Origin: an uncultured Bacteroidota bacterium
GTDB taxonomy: Bacteria > Bacteroidota > Bacteroidia > Flavobacteriales > Flavobacteriaceae
Direction of reading: 5' to 3'
DNA length: 64,000 bases
NCBI GenBank assembly: GCA_913062555.1
Contig: CAJXVU010000012.1
Span: 30,264-94,263 of the forward strand
In this document: positions 55,907 through 63,977 of the stretch, in pieces
Layout: each line of letters starts with the position of its first letter
Position numbering within the stretch: position 1 is the first letter of the stretch
Position numbers and translations under genes: made by a program
Notes under the pieces: model-generated
The model's database searches: none
Seen by the model: the letters and a program-made list of their open reading frames with translations, nothing else
Told to the model about the DNA's origin: nothing

Positions 55907-56211
55907 GAGTTTTTAAATTGTTTTTTCAATGCGAATATATAACATCAAATGTGAGTCGTTTTCTTGGTTGATAAAGATGCTGTTATTCAAGTTTCATAGG
56001 ATTTGATTGTGATTACAAAAGTAGCCTTATCTTTAAGTAATAGTCCGTAAAATTGACATAAACCACTCTTGATGTTGCCAATGATAAAAACACCTAAACA
56101 AACTACAATTTTGACGTTGGTCACTATAAAACCGATTTTTGTACATATTTTTTGATGATTCTCCCTTTTCTGAGTATTTTTCAATACTGAATACATTTTG
56201 TTTTCACGACT
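55907..56211. other. 305-bp intergenic region
   Basis: This AT-rich divergent region lies between the DUF4440-like gene and the second histidine kinase. A near -7 element (TACATTTTG, one base too long) is close to the kinase start. An 88-codon minus-strand open frame overlaps the kinase start and has no recognisable protein character. No hairpin or RNA gene was seen. Confidence 0.4.
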
Positions 56212-57183
56212 ATGAATTATATAAACAAATATATTTCGCAAATACTTGTCCATATTTTATTCTGGGTACTTTTTGTATTTGTATCGCTTTTTATTTTCTC
56301 TGAATATTATTGGGTTCAAAATCCATTTCTTCAGTATTTATCAATTCTTGTAGTAATTGTATATTTAAATAATTTTATTTTACTGCCGTTTTTTGTTAAG
56401 AAACGAATGTATGTACTATACGTATTTGTATTTGCTATTATTTCATTTTTAGCAACACAATTGTATTGTAATGCCTTTAGACGTTGTAGTTGCAGTATCA
56501 TGAATTGTTTGAGCGAATATTTATGGCAGTCTCTCGTGCCCTTAATATTCTTCTCTTTTATATGGGTGTTATATCGCTACATTGATAAACAAGAAGAGGT
56601 TGAACGTGTTAAAAAAGAACATACGGAAATGGAGCTAAAATTTCTAAAATCACAAATTAACCCTCACGTACTTTTTAATAATTTAAACACTATTTATTCC
56701 TATTCATTAGAAAAGCCAAGTGAAGTTCCTAACATGATTTTAATGTTATCTGATAATTTAAAACATGTGTTGTATGAAAGTAATTCTAAAACCATTGGTT
56801 TGGATAAAGAACTTCAGTTTTTAGATAATTATATAAAGTTTCAAAAAATAAGAACCGAAGGAGTGAAACAGATTAATTATAGACTTGAAATCGATTCAGA
56901 ACAACATGAAATTGCCCCATTATTATTAATTACAATCATAGAAAATGCATTTAAACACAGCACATTAAATAGTGATATTGATATTTTATTAAAAGTGAAT
57001 CATGGAATTTTAGAATGTACTTGTAAAAACGACTATAACCCTAGTACTGTAAACGCTCACGATTTTAAAATAGGACTTCAAAACCTTGAAAAGAGATTAC
57101 AGCTTATTTATAACAACAATTATGAATTCACGATCACTAAATCAGATAATTTTATAGTGTATTTAAAACTAGAATTAGTATGA
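56212..57183 (+). CDS. LytS-type sensor histidine kinase with Cys-rich loop
   Basis: This 323-residue inner-membrane kinase has four hydrophobic segments in about 10-125, separated by a short loop rich in cysteine (Cys86, Cys92, Cys94, Cys99). The phospho-acceptor His152 lies in QINPHVLFNNLN, which has Val where Phe is usual. N-box is TIIENAFKHS. Its stop overlaps the regulator start by four bases (ATGA), so the pair is translationally coupled. The Cys cluster could bind metal or respond to redox; this is inference. Confidence 0.88.
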   Translation: MNYINKYISQILVHILFWVLFVFVSLFIFSEYYWVQNPFLQYLSILVVIVYLNNFILLPFFVKKRMYVLYVFVFAIISFLATQLYCNAFRRCSCSIMNCLSEYLWQSLVPLIFFSFIWVLYRYIDKQEEVERVKKEHTEMELKFLKSQINPHVLFNNLNTIYSYSLEKPSEVPNMILMLSDNLKHVLYESNSKTIGLDKELQFLDNYIKFQKIRTEGVKQINYRLEIDSEQHEIAPLLLITIIENAFKHSTLNSDIDILLKVNHGILECTCKNDYNPSTVNAHDFKIGLQNLEKRLQLIYNNNYEFTITKSDNFIVYLKLELV

Positions 57184-57866
57184 CTTGCATTATTATAGAA
57201 GACGAAATTCCAGCACAGATAATTTTAAAAAACTTTATTGGTAAGATTCCCAACCTTACTTTGATTGATACTTTTAAAGCTGCTATTGAAGCCAATTCAT
57301 TTTTAAATTCGAATACAGTAGATGTCGTTTTTCTAGATATAAATTTACCTGATATTTCTGGAATTGATTTTATAAAAACCATTAAAAATCCACCTGCAGT
57401 TATTATGACTACAGCCTATCCAGATTATGCTGTAAGTAGTTTTGAATTAGAGACCATTATCGATTATCTGGTTAAGCCGTTTTCATTTGATCGTTTTTTG
57501 AAAGCTATTAATAAAGTTAAAACTAAAGTGACTCCAGTAGAAGAGGCGCCTGAAAGTGAGATTCTGTTTTTAAATGTTGATAAAACCCATCATAAAATTG
57601 TTTTGAACGATATCTTATTTCTTGAATCAGACAGAAATTATATTACAGTGGTTACTAAAACACAAAAGTTATCCTATATCGATTCCTTAAAAAATTGGAG
57701 AGCTAAGTTACCAGTAAATCAGTTTGTACAAGTACATAAATCGTTTATTGTAAACAGTAAATGTGTGGATAAAATTATGGGGAATGAGGTTTATGTAGCG
57801 GGAAATAGAATTCCAATAGGTAGGACTTATAAGCAGGAACTATTGGTGCAGCTAAAAATTATTTAA
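57180..57866 (+). CDS. LytTR response regulator, second copy
   Basis: This 228-residue regulator has a receiver domain with Glu-Asp-Glu at 7-9 and phospho-acceptor Asp53 (FLDINLP). DYLVKPFSF carries the conserved Lys. The LytTR domain (about 130-226) contains FVQVHKSFIVN. It pairs with the kinase at 56212 and is a paralogue of the regulator at 51960. Confidence 0.92.
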   Translation: MTCIIIEDEIPAQIILKNFIGKIPNLTLIDTFKAAIEANSFLNSNTVDVVFLDINLPDISGIDFIKTIKNPPAVIMTTAYPDYAVSSFELETIIDYLVKPFSFDRFLKAINKVKTKVTPVEEAPESEILFLNVDKTHHKIVLNDILFLESDRNYITVVTKTQKLSYIDSLKNWRAKLPVNQFVQVHKSFIVNSKCVDKIMGNEVYVAGNRIPIGRTYKQELLVQLKII

Positions 57867-57882
57867 AGATAAGGGCTGTTGT

Positions 57883-57890
57883 TATATTTG
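57883..57890 (+). promoter_or_regulatory. Candidate -7 element for the aminotransferase gene
   Basis: TATATTTG matches TAnnTTTG, 46 nt before the ATG at 57937. No -33 TTG was found at normal spacing. Confidence 0.4.
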
Positions 57891-57936
57891 TTTCTAGCAT
57901 GAATTTTTGTAAAAAAGGTATTGCTATATTTACAAA

Positions 57937-59079
57937 ATGCAACATACATCCAAACTTCCCAATTTAGAAACAACTATATTTTCTGTCATGAGCGATTTGG
58001 CTCGAAAATATAAGGCCATTAATTTGTCACAAGGCTTTCCAGATTTTAAAGGCGATCAAAAGTTAATAGATATGGTGAGCGCGGCAATGAATGAAGGGCA
58101 TAATCATTATGCGCCAATGCCTGGGATATTTTCCTTGAGGGAAGCCATAGCAAATAAGTATAATTTATTATATAATTCATCGTATAATCCTGAGGATGAA
58201 ATCACAGTTACATCAGGAGCTACACAAGCAATCTATACGGCAATTACGGCTTTTATTAGGCCAAATGATGAGGTGATTGTGTTTAGACCTGCATACGATT
58301 GTTATATTCCTTCTGTGGAATTAAATGGAGGGATTGCAACCTCAATTCAATTAGAAAGCCCAGATTATAAAGTGGATTGGGATGGCCTAAAGCAAAAAAT
58401 TAGCTTAAAAACCAAGATGATAATTATCAATACCCCGCACAATCCTAGCGGGACGGTTTTTTCAAAGGAAGATATGCTTCAGTTGCAGGAGTTGACCAAA
58501 GACACAAATATTATTGTATTAAGTGATGAAGTGTACGAGCATATTATTTTCGATAAAGAACAGCATCAAAGTGTATGTTTGTTCCCCGATTTGAAATCGC
58601 GGAGTTTTATTACGGCATCTTTTGGGAAAACATTTCATAATACCGGATGGAAAACAGGGTATTGTTGTGCCCCTAAAGCACTAATGGATGAGTTTGTAAA
58701 GGTGCATCAGTTTAATGTGTTTAGCGTTCACCACCCTACTCAAATTGCATTGGCAGAATACTTAAAAACACCAAATCATTATTTAGAATTATCAAACTTT
58801 TTTCAACAGAAAAGAGATCTATTTTTAAACTTAATAAAAGACTCAAGATTTAAATTCACAGCTTCCAAAGGGACTTACTTTCAAGCATTAGATTATTCTA
58901 ATATTTCTAATGAAAATGATTTTGATCTCGCCACACGATTAATTAAAGAGAATGGAATAGCATCTATCCCTATATCGGCATTTAATGCCAATAAATTAGA
59001 CAATAAGGTGCTGCGCTTTTGTTTTGCAAAAACAGATGATACTTTAAAAAGAGCTGCTGATATTTTAAATCAAATCTAG
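57937..59079 (+). CDS. Class I aminotransferase (methionine/glutamine transaminase-like)
   Basis: This 380-residue cytoplasmic PLP enzyme of fold type I has NLSQGFPDF at the N-terminus, TSGATQAI, NTPHNPSGT and the PLP lysine Lys231 in ASFGKTFHNTGWKTGYC. The NTGWKTGY form and the opening match YbdL/kynurenine aminotransferase-like enzymes that use methionine or glutamine and 2-keto acids. An omega-amidase-like nitrilase lies 0.6 kb downstream; such pairs recycle 2-keto-4-methylthiobutyrate. Function is from family plus context. Confidence 0.85.
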   Translation: MQHTSKLPNLETTIFSVMSDLARKYKAINLSQGFPDFKGDQKLIDMVSAAMNEGHNHYAPMPGIFSLREAIANKYNLLYNSSYNPEDEITVTSGATQAIYTAITAFIRPNDEVIVFRPAYDCYIPSVELNGGIATSIQLESPDYKVDWDGLKQKISLKTKMIIINTPHNPSGTVFSKEDMLQLQELTKDTNIIVLSDEVYEHIIFDKEQHQSVCLFPDLKSRSFITASFGKTFHNTGWKTGYCCAPKALMDEFVKVHQFNVFSVHHPTQIALAEYLKTPNHYLELSNFFQQKRDLFLNLIKDSRFKFTASKGTYFQALDYSNISNENDFDLATRLIKENGIASIPISAFNANKLDNKVLRFCFAKTDDTLKRAADILNQI

Positions 59080-59600
59080 TCCTGACTTAACTCTAATCGC
59101 ATTAACCAATCCATTTGTTTGTCTTTTCCGATATAGTAGGGGTGTTCACTAAAAATTTTAAAATTGTGACGTTCATAAAAACGCAGTGCATTTTTGTTTT
59201 CTTGCCAGACTCCCAGCCATAAAAAGTTCAATCGTTTAGATGATGCGATATCGATTATTTTTAAGAGCATTAGTTTTCCAATTTGCTGTCCCTGAAAAGC
59301 CTCCAGAACATAAATGCGTTCCAGTTCCATACTTCGTGTGTCAAACGCTTCGTTTTGGGCGTCTTTTTCGTTCAATTTGAAATAACCAACAAGAGATGAA
59401 TTTAAGTAAACGAAGTAAAAAGAGGAATTTGGGTTTAAAAGTTCTGCTTTTAAAGTTTCTTCATTGAAAGCTGAATTTATATAATTTTGAAAATCTTCTG
59501 GATTATTAACCTTCGCAAAAGCAGTAATAAAGGTCTCTCTGGATATTTCTAGAAGCCTATCCAAATCTTTGAGATCACATATGTTAAACGATAAATTCAC
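59076..59600 (-). CDS. GNAT-family N-acetyltransferase
   Basis: This 174-residue cytoplasmic protein has the GNAT core: LERIYVLEAFQGQQIGKLML is the acetyl-CoA pocket (R/Q-x-x-G-x-G/A type), followed by FLWLGVWQENKNALRFYERHNF. The N-terminal half resembles spermidine/spermine acetyltransferase-like PaiA. The acceptor is unknown. It overlaps the aminotransferase stop by 4 bp and is on the opposite strand. Confidence 0.85.
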   Translation of the reverse strand: MNLSFNICDLKDLDRLLEISRETFITAFAKVNNPEDFQNYINSAFNEETLKAELLNPNSSFYFVYLNSSLVGYFKLNEKDAQNEAFDTRSMELERIYVLEAFQGQQIGKLMLLKIIDIASSKRLNFLWLGVWQENKNALRFYERHNFKIFSEHPYYIGKDKQMDWLMRLELSQD

Positions 59601-59646
59601 AGCTTTAAAGGATAAAAATAGTAAAAATTTTAATTAATTTTAACGA

Positions 59647-60426
59647 ATGCAAGATCAGTTAAAAATAGCGCTTATACAATCAGATTTGGTTTGGGAAAAC
59701 CCAAGTCAAAATAGATTGAATTTTACTGAAAAAATAAATCATATTCAAATGGATGTAGATATTATTTTACTTCCTGAGATGTTTACTTCTGGCTTTACTA
59801 TGGCTCCCGAAAATGTATTTGAAGCTATGGAAGGAGAAACCATAGCCTGGATGCTCAAGATGGCTAAAGCAAACAAGACTGCCATTGGAGGGAGTTTAGT
59901 GATTCAAGAAAATGAAAAGTTTTATAACCGATTTGTTTTTGCTAAGCCCGATGGCCTTATTGTAACTTATGATAAGAGACACACCTTTACACTGGCCGGA
60001 GAAGATAAAAAATATACCTCTGGAGATTGTCGGGTAATTATAGACTATAAAGGCTGGAAAATTTGCCCTTTAGTTTGTTATGATTTGCGCTTTCCTGTTT
60101 GGGCTAGAAACACCAATGATTACGATGTTTTATGTTATGTTGCCAATTGGCCCAAACCAAGAATTACAGCCTGGGATACCTTATTAAAAGCGCGAGCCAT
60201 TGAAAATATGAGCTATTGCATAGGCGTAAATAGAGTGGGTATTGATCACAACTCACATGAATATTCTGGGCATTCTGCTGCTTACGATGGTTTAGGTGCT
60301 GAGCTTTCAGGTTTAAAAGACAGTGAAGAAGCTATAGCAATAGTTAACTTAAGTAAAAAACATTTACAAACGATAAGAGAAACATTGATGTTTTTAAATG
60401 ATAAAGACGATTTTACCTTAAAATAA
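59647..60426 (+). CDS. Nitrilase-family omega-amidase (YafV/Nit2-like)
   Basis: This 259-residue cytoplasmic amidase has a complete nitrilase triad: Glu44 (LPEMFTSGF), Lys109 (YDKRHTF) and Cys143 (VCYDLRFP). The tail SKKHLQTIRETLMFLNDKD fits the short omega-amidase group, which hydrolyses alpha-ketoglutaramate or alpha-ketosuccinamate. With the transaminase at 57937 it could form a glutamine transaminase/omega-amidase route for keto-acid salvage. The last codons overlap the convergent gene by 14 bp. Confidence 0.85.
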   Translation: MQDQLKIALIQSDLVWENPSQNRLNFTEKINHIQMDVDIILLPEMFTSGFTMAPENVFEAMEGETIAWMLKMAKANKTAIGGSLVIQENEKFYNRFVFAKPDGLIVTYDKRHTFTLAGEDKKYTSGDCRVIIDYKGWKICPLVCYDLRFPVWARNTNDYDVLCYVANWPKPRITAWDTLLKARAIENMSYCIGVNRVGIDHNSHEYSGHSAAYDGLGAELSGLKDSEEAIAIVNLSKKHLQTIRETLMFLNDKDDFTLK

Positions 60427-62017
60427 GCTCGATCACTTGTTCAGAAAAAGCCCTGACATCTATTAAATCAGGATAATAACTAACGCGCTCAGACTGACGC
60501 TTTTTAAGATAAGTTCCAGGATCGTATATTTTGTTGCCATTGGTATCAAATATGACTCTTAAATAATATTTTCCAGGAGTGATACTTATAAAATCGATGG
60601 GCGCCATACTTGTTGAATATTTTTCCATTTCAACATCGCCTTTCTGATTAACAAGCTGAACAATTAAAGGGTAAACAGGATTTTGTAAAGAAATTCTTAA
60701 ATCTCCATAATCTTCAAGCGACTTTGTTCTAACATTAAAATTTAAACTGTCATTTTGAGTCCCAAAAAACTCAGTAAATGCACCAGGAAGCATTTCTAAT
60801 CTATAAATATTGTCTTCCGTTTTATCAAATTTTAATTTGTATCTATTTTTATAGCTATCTAATGAACTTGTAAAAGTAACTGGGACAGAGTCTTTATCAA
60901 GAATATTGATCTTTGAATGGTCAATATTCACGAACGGAGTACTGGCCTGAAGTTCAAAATCATCAGTTAGACGAAGTGTTCGGGCTTCAATAGGCTTAAT
61001 AATTAAGGAGTCCTTAATTTGATCTTTTATCCTTACCGTTAAGGTGTCCACATAATTTTTATTGGCGACTCTAAAAACTAACGAGTCAACTTCTAATTTT
61101 GGTTGATACCAATAATTTAAGGTGTCTTTTTGAGGGTGTTTCGTTATTAAACTGGTAAATTCTTCAGGAACTTGAGATAGAAGATCTAACTTCATGTCTT
61201 TGGCATCACCCTCATATCCAAAAGCAATTTTATTACCCGAGACCAACATTGGTCGAGTTGTTTTAAAATCGGTGGTTTCCTTAAATAATGTAAGTTCGTA
61301 AATTGAATCGGTTGGTACCGTTATGAACGCTTTATGAAACCCAATTTTATCTTTTTTTTGTTGAAAAGTATAATTGCTGTTTTCATCTTTTAAGGCCACT
61401 AATAAATATTTCCCAGCCTTTAAATTTTCCAACTGAAACGTCGTTGTACTATCTAAAGTATTTGTGATGTATTTAGGTTTATGCTTATATATAATAGAGT
61501 CGGTAAATGTAGAATCAACTTCATAGAGTGATACAGAAACAAATTCGTCGGTTTCGCGTTTTAAAGCGTTTTTAACAGAGCCATTAACCTTTAACGAGTC
61601 AATATAGCTACCAGTAGAAAACACGTATCTATAGTATGGATATGGGTTAGATTCATTGTTATCTACAATACTTTCACCAAAATTAAAGGCGTAGGTTGTG
61701 TTTGGTCTAAGAGTGTCGTGAATTTTTATAGTAATGTATTTACTGGCGGCTCCTAAAGGTGTAATCTCAGGTTCATAATCCATTGGAGGAGATATGATAA
61801 GCTGTTTCTGTAAATCTATGATTTTCACATATTCATCAAAATAGATTTTTATTTCTTGAGCATTAAAGTTAGTCGAGTAATTTTCAGGGACAGATTTTGT
61901 GATAACTGGAGGGGTAACATCTTTTTCACCACCGGTTGGATTCCCACGATTAGCGCAGTTGGTAAGCACTAAACTTATAACAGCTATAAAAACAAAATTT
62001 GAGAGCTTTTTACTCAT
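60413..62017 (-). CDS. Ig-like-domain lipoprotein
   Basis: This protein is 534 residues from Met at 62017, which gives a clean signal and lipobox LTNC (Cys21); the open frame extends to 62038. An N-terminal Big_5-like Ig domain (about 35-130; ITKSVPENYSTNFNAQEIKIYFDEYVKI) is followed by a long beta-rich chain with repeated Ig-like or transthyretin-like modules. It is a Bacteroidota surface-lipoprotein type of unknown function. It has a promoter element at 62036-62043 that favours the shorter start. Confidence 0.82.
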   Translation of the reverse strand: MSKKLSNFVFIAVISLVLTNCANRGNPTGGEKDVTPPVITKSVPENYSTNFNAQEIKIYFDEYVKIIDLQKQLIISPPMDYEPEITPLGAASKYITIKIHDTLRPNTTYAFNFGESIVDNNESNPYPYYRYVFSTGSYIDSLKVNGSVKNALKRETDEFVSVSLYEVDSTFTDSIIYKHKPKYITNTLDSTTTFQLENLKAGKYLLVALKDENSNYTFQQKKDKIGFHKAFITVPTDSIYELTLFKETTDFKTTRPMLVSGNKIAFGYEGDAKDMKLDLLSQVPEEFTSLITKHPQKDTLNYWYQPKLEVDSLVFRVANKNYVDTLTVRIKDQIKDSLIIKPIEARTLRLTDDFELQASTPFVNIDHSKINILDKDSVPVTFTSSLDSYKNRYKLKFDKTEDNIYRLEMLPGAFTEFFGTQNDSLNFNVRTKSLEDYGDLRISLQNPVYPLIVQLVNQKGDVEMEKYSTSMAPIDFISITPGKYYLRVIFDTNGNKIYDPGTYLKKRQSERVSYYPDLIDVRAFSEQVIELILR

Positions 62018-62035
62018 TATCTTATAGATTTTGCA

Positions 62036-62043
62036 CAAACCTA
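62036..62043 (-). promoter_or_regulatory. Promoter element for the Ig-like lipoprotein gene
   Basis: The minus strand reads TAGGTTTG, matching TAnnTTTG, with the transcript start predicted near 62030. This leaves a leader of about 12 nt to the ATG at 62017 and excludes the ATG at 62038. Confidence 0.5.
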
Positions 62044-62171
62044 CATAATTTTTTTCGTTTTAAATTTTAATGTACAAAATGAAAAAAAATATTCAATAAG
62101 TTCTCCTAGCTATGAATTAATTTGGGTCTGCGTCTTGAATGGAATTATTTTATTTAGAACAAACGCAAAAC

Positions 62172-62852
62172 TCACTCTGCTATTGCCATTGTGGCAATAC
62201 TTATTTTAATGTTTTCAGCTTTATTTAGAACATTTGCACAAGCTTCCATGGTGGCTCCTGTAGTAATTATATCGTCAACCAAAAGAATGTGCTTTCCTTT
62301 AATTAAATCTAAATTTTTAATTGTGAAGACTTCCTCGAAATTATTCCAACGAGCAATACGTTTTTTAAATACTTGTGTTTTAGTGGTCGATGTTTTGATT
62401 AAAACATTATCCAAATAAGGAACATTGAGGGCTTTTGCAATTTCATGCCCAAATTTCGCGACTTGATTATATCCTCTTTTTCTGAGTTTACGCTTATGTA
62501 ATGGGACTGGTATAACTAAGTCTACAGCTTTGTATTTCTCAACAGATTTTAATTCATTTCCTAACCATTCACCCAACACTTCGCTAATAACATCATGTCC
62601 CTTGTATTTTAAATTATGAAGCAATTGTTGTACAATTCCTCTTTTGTGAAATTTTAAAAGCGCTGTAGCTTCTTCAATTTTTTGTCGACCGTAGAGTATT
62701 TTTTTTACTGTATCATTATCTTCAAAATGATAATTAGTGACAGGTAAGCCATGTCGACAAACGGTACAAATATGCCGCTCATTGTCCGCTAACAGGGTGG
62801 TACACGCATAACAAACCTTCGGAAAGAACAAGTTTAACAAATTTATTACCAT
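62172..62852 (-). CDS. comF: ComF family phosphoribosyltransferase-like protein
   Basis: This 226-residue cytoplasmic protein has an N-terminal zinc-ribbon with Cys14-x-x-Cys17 and Cys29-x-x-Cys32. A PRTase-like domain carries the PRPP loop ILLVDDIITTGATM near the C-terminus. In naturally transformable bacteria ComF helps process incoming single-stranded DNA. In Bacteroidota it is conserved, but competence is not established from this sequence. A TAAGTTTG element at 62877-62884 can drive it. Confidence 0.92.
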   Translation of the reverse strand: MVINLLNLFFPKVCYACTTLLADNERHICTVCRHGLPVTNYHFEDNDTVKKILYGRQKIEEATALLKFHKRGIVQQLLHNLKYKGHDVISEVLGEWLGNELKSVEKYKAVDLVIPVPLHKRKLRKRGYNQVAKFGHEIAKALNVPYLDNVLIKTSTTKTQVFKKRIARWNNFEEVFTIKNLDLIKGKHILLVDDIITTGATMEACANVLNKAENIKISIATMAIAE

Positions 62853-62876
62853 TTTGACGACTATAATTAATTATAA

Positions 62877-62884
62877 CAAACTTA
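62877..62884 (-). promoter_or_regulatory. Candidate -7 element for comF
   Basis: The minus strand reads TAAGTTTG, matching TAnnTTTG, 25 nt before the start at 62852. No -33 TTG was found at normal spacing. Confidence 0.4.
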
Positions 62885-62934
62885 ATATATAATTTCGCGA
62901 GAATTAATTTAATTCCGAATTCAATATTTAAAAA

Positions 62935-63813
62935 ATGTTAGTTAACCCTCAAGTATTTAACTTCAGATTGACTTTAGGAACATTAATAGTTGCGTTTGTA
63001 GCTTTTGCTGGTTATAGCTATTCTAGTTATAGTGATGTTAGAGCTGAAGAAGTATTTTTAAAGCAAGAGAAAAAACTTTTGGTTAGTCAAGTTTCTGAAA
63101 TGATTTCTCATTATGATCAATTAGATGGAGAAGCAGAAGCTCTAATTTCTGAACTTAAAAATGCAAATTCAAAAATAGAAAGAACGCAGGACTCTCTTTC
63201 AATATTAAAAGCAAAAATGTTTTTAATTAATAAAGATAGAACTGAATTAATGCATCTTAGAGATCAAAAGCTTAGTTTACTTAAAAAAGAAGACTCTTTT
63301 TCTATAGCTAAGCAAGATTTTATAGAAGAAAAAACGGCAATATCTAAGCACTTAGATCAACAAATTGCATATAGTTCTAAACTAGAAGAAGAGAATAAGA
63401 GTTTAGAGGAAACTTTGAAAAAAGGAGCTTTGATTACGGCTAACTCTTTTGATGCAGCAGCCTATGGTATAAAAGACACTGGTGAAATAACCGTGTTAAA
63501 TAAGGCTGAAGATTCAAAAAATATAAGAGTCGCTTTTGTGATTGCCAAAAACGCGCTAGCGCTACAGGAAGAAAAAGATTTATACATCCAAGTAATAGGA
63601 CCCGATAATAATGTTGTGGCGAACAAGGGATTTATAGAATTTAACGATGCCACACTTATATACAGTTCTAAATTAAAAGTAAATTATAATAAGGACGTTT
63701 TAGAAATATGTACCAATATTAAATCGGAAACACCTTTAAAACAAGGCACTTATTATATCAGTGTTTTTGAAAATGAAAGACGACTTGGAGGTACAAAAAT
63801 AATGTTGAACTAA
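62935..63813 (+). CDS. Single-pass membrane protein with coiled coil, unknown function
   Basis: This 292-residue protein has one hydrophobic segment (about 9-28), then a long coiled coil (about 35-155, rich in Glu, Lys, Leu, Ser). A C-terminal beta-rich domain (about 165-292) ends QGTYYISVFENERRLGGTKIMLN. I do not recognise a named family. The layout resembles proteins that act in the periplasm or on the cell envelope. It is divergent from comF. A strong terminator follows. Confidence 0.75.
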   Translation: MLVNPQVFNFRLTLGTLIVAFVAFAGYSYSSYSDVRAEEVFLKQEKKLLVSQVSEMISHYDQLDGEAEALISELKNANSKIERTQDSLSILKAKMFLINKDRTELMHLRDQKLSLLKKEDSFSIAKQDFIEEKTAISKHLDQQIAYSSKLEEENKSLEETLKKGALITANSFDAAAYGIKDTGEITVLNKAEDSKNIRVAFVIAKNALALQEEKDLYIQVIGPDNNVVANKGFIEFNDATLIYSSKLKVNYNKDVLEICTNIKSETPLKQGTYYISVFENERRLGGTKIMLN

Positions 63814-63826
63814 TCAAAAAGAATTC

Positions 63827-63852
63827 CTCGAGGTTCTGCCTCGGGTTTTTTT
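63827..63852 (+). terminator. Terminator after the coiled-coil protein gene
   Basis: CTCGAGG (63827-63833) pairs with CCTCGGG (63839-63845) over 7 bp with one G-U pair and a 5-nt loop, followed by seven Ts. Confidence 0.75.
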
Positions 63853-63932
63853 CTTTTGAATCTATATTCCGAGCTTGTTTCGGAATCTAAATAAGATAAT
63901 TTCAAAAATTTCCTTATTTAACTTAAATATTT

Positions 63933-63966
63933 AAAAAACCGTTTCATTAGTATGAAACGGTTTTTT
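63933..63966. terminator. 15-bp hairpin immediately upstream of the last gene
   Basis: AAAAAACCGTTTCAT (63933-63947) and its exact complement (63952-63966) flank a 4-nt loop TAGT. It has the form of a terminator in both directions. It sits 12 nt before an ATG, partly overlapping a -7 element, so it may insulate the next gene. Confidence 0.65.
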
Positions 63967-63973
63967 ATTTTTG
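63966..63973 (+). promoter_or_regulatory. Candidate -7 element immediately before the last gene
   Basis: TATTTTTG matches TAnnTTTG and ends 4 nt before the ATG at 63978. Transcription would start at or next to the ATG, which implies a leaderless message if this is real. No -33 TTG was seen. Confidence 0.35.
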
Positions 63974-63977
63974 CAGG

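Noticed and set aside
55987..56253. 88-codon minus-strand frame between the DUF4440-like gene and the second kinase
   Set aside because: It overlaps the kinase start, has no domain and no promoter, and its composition looks random.
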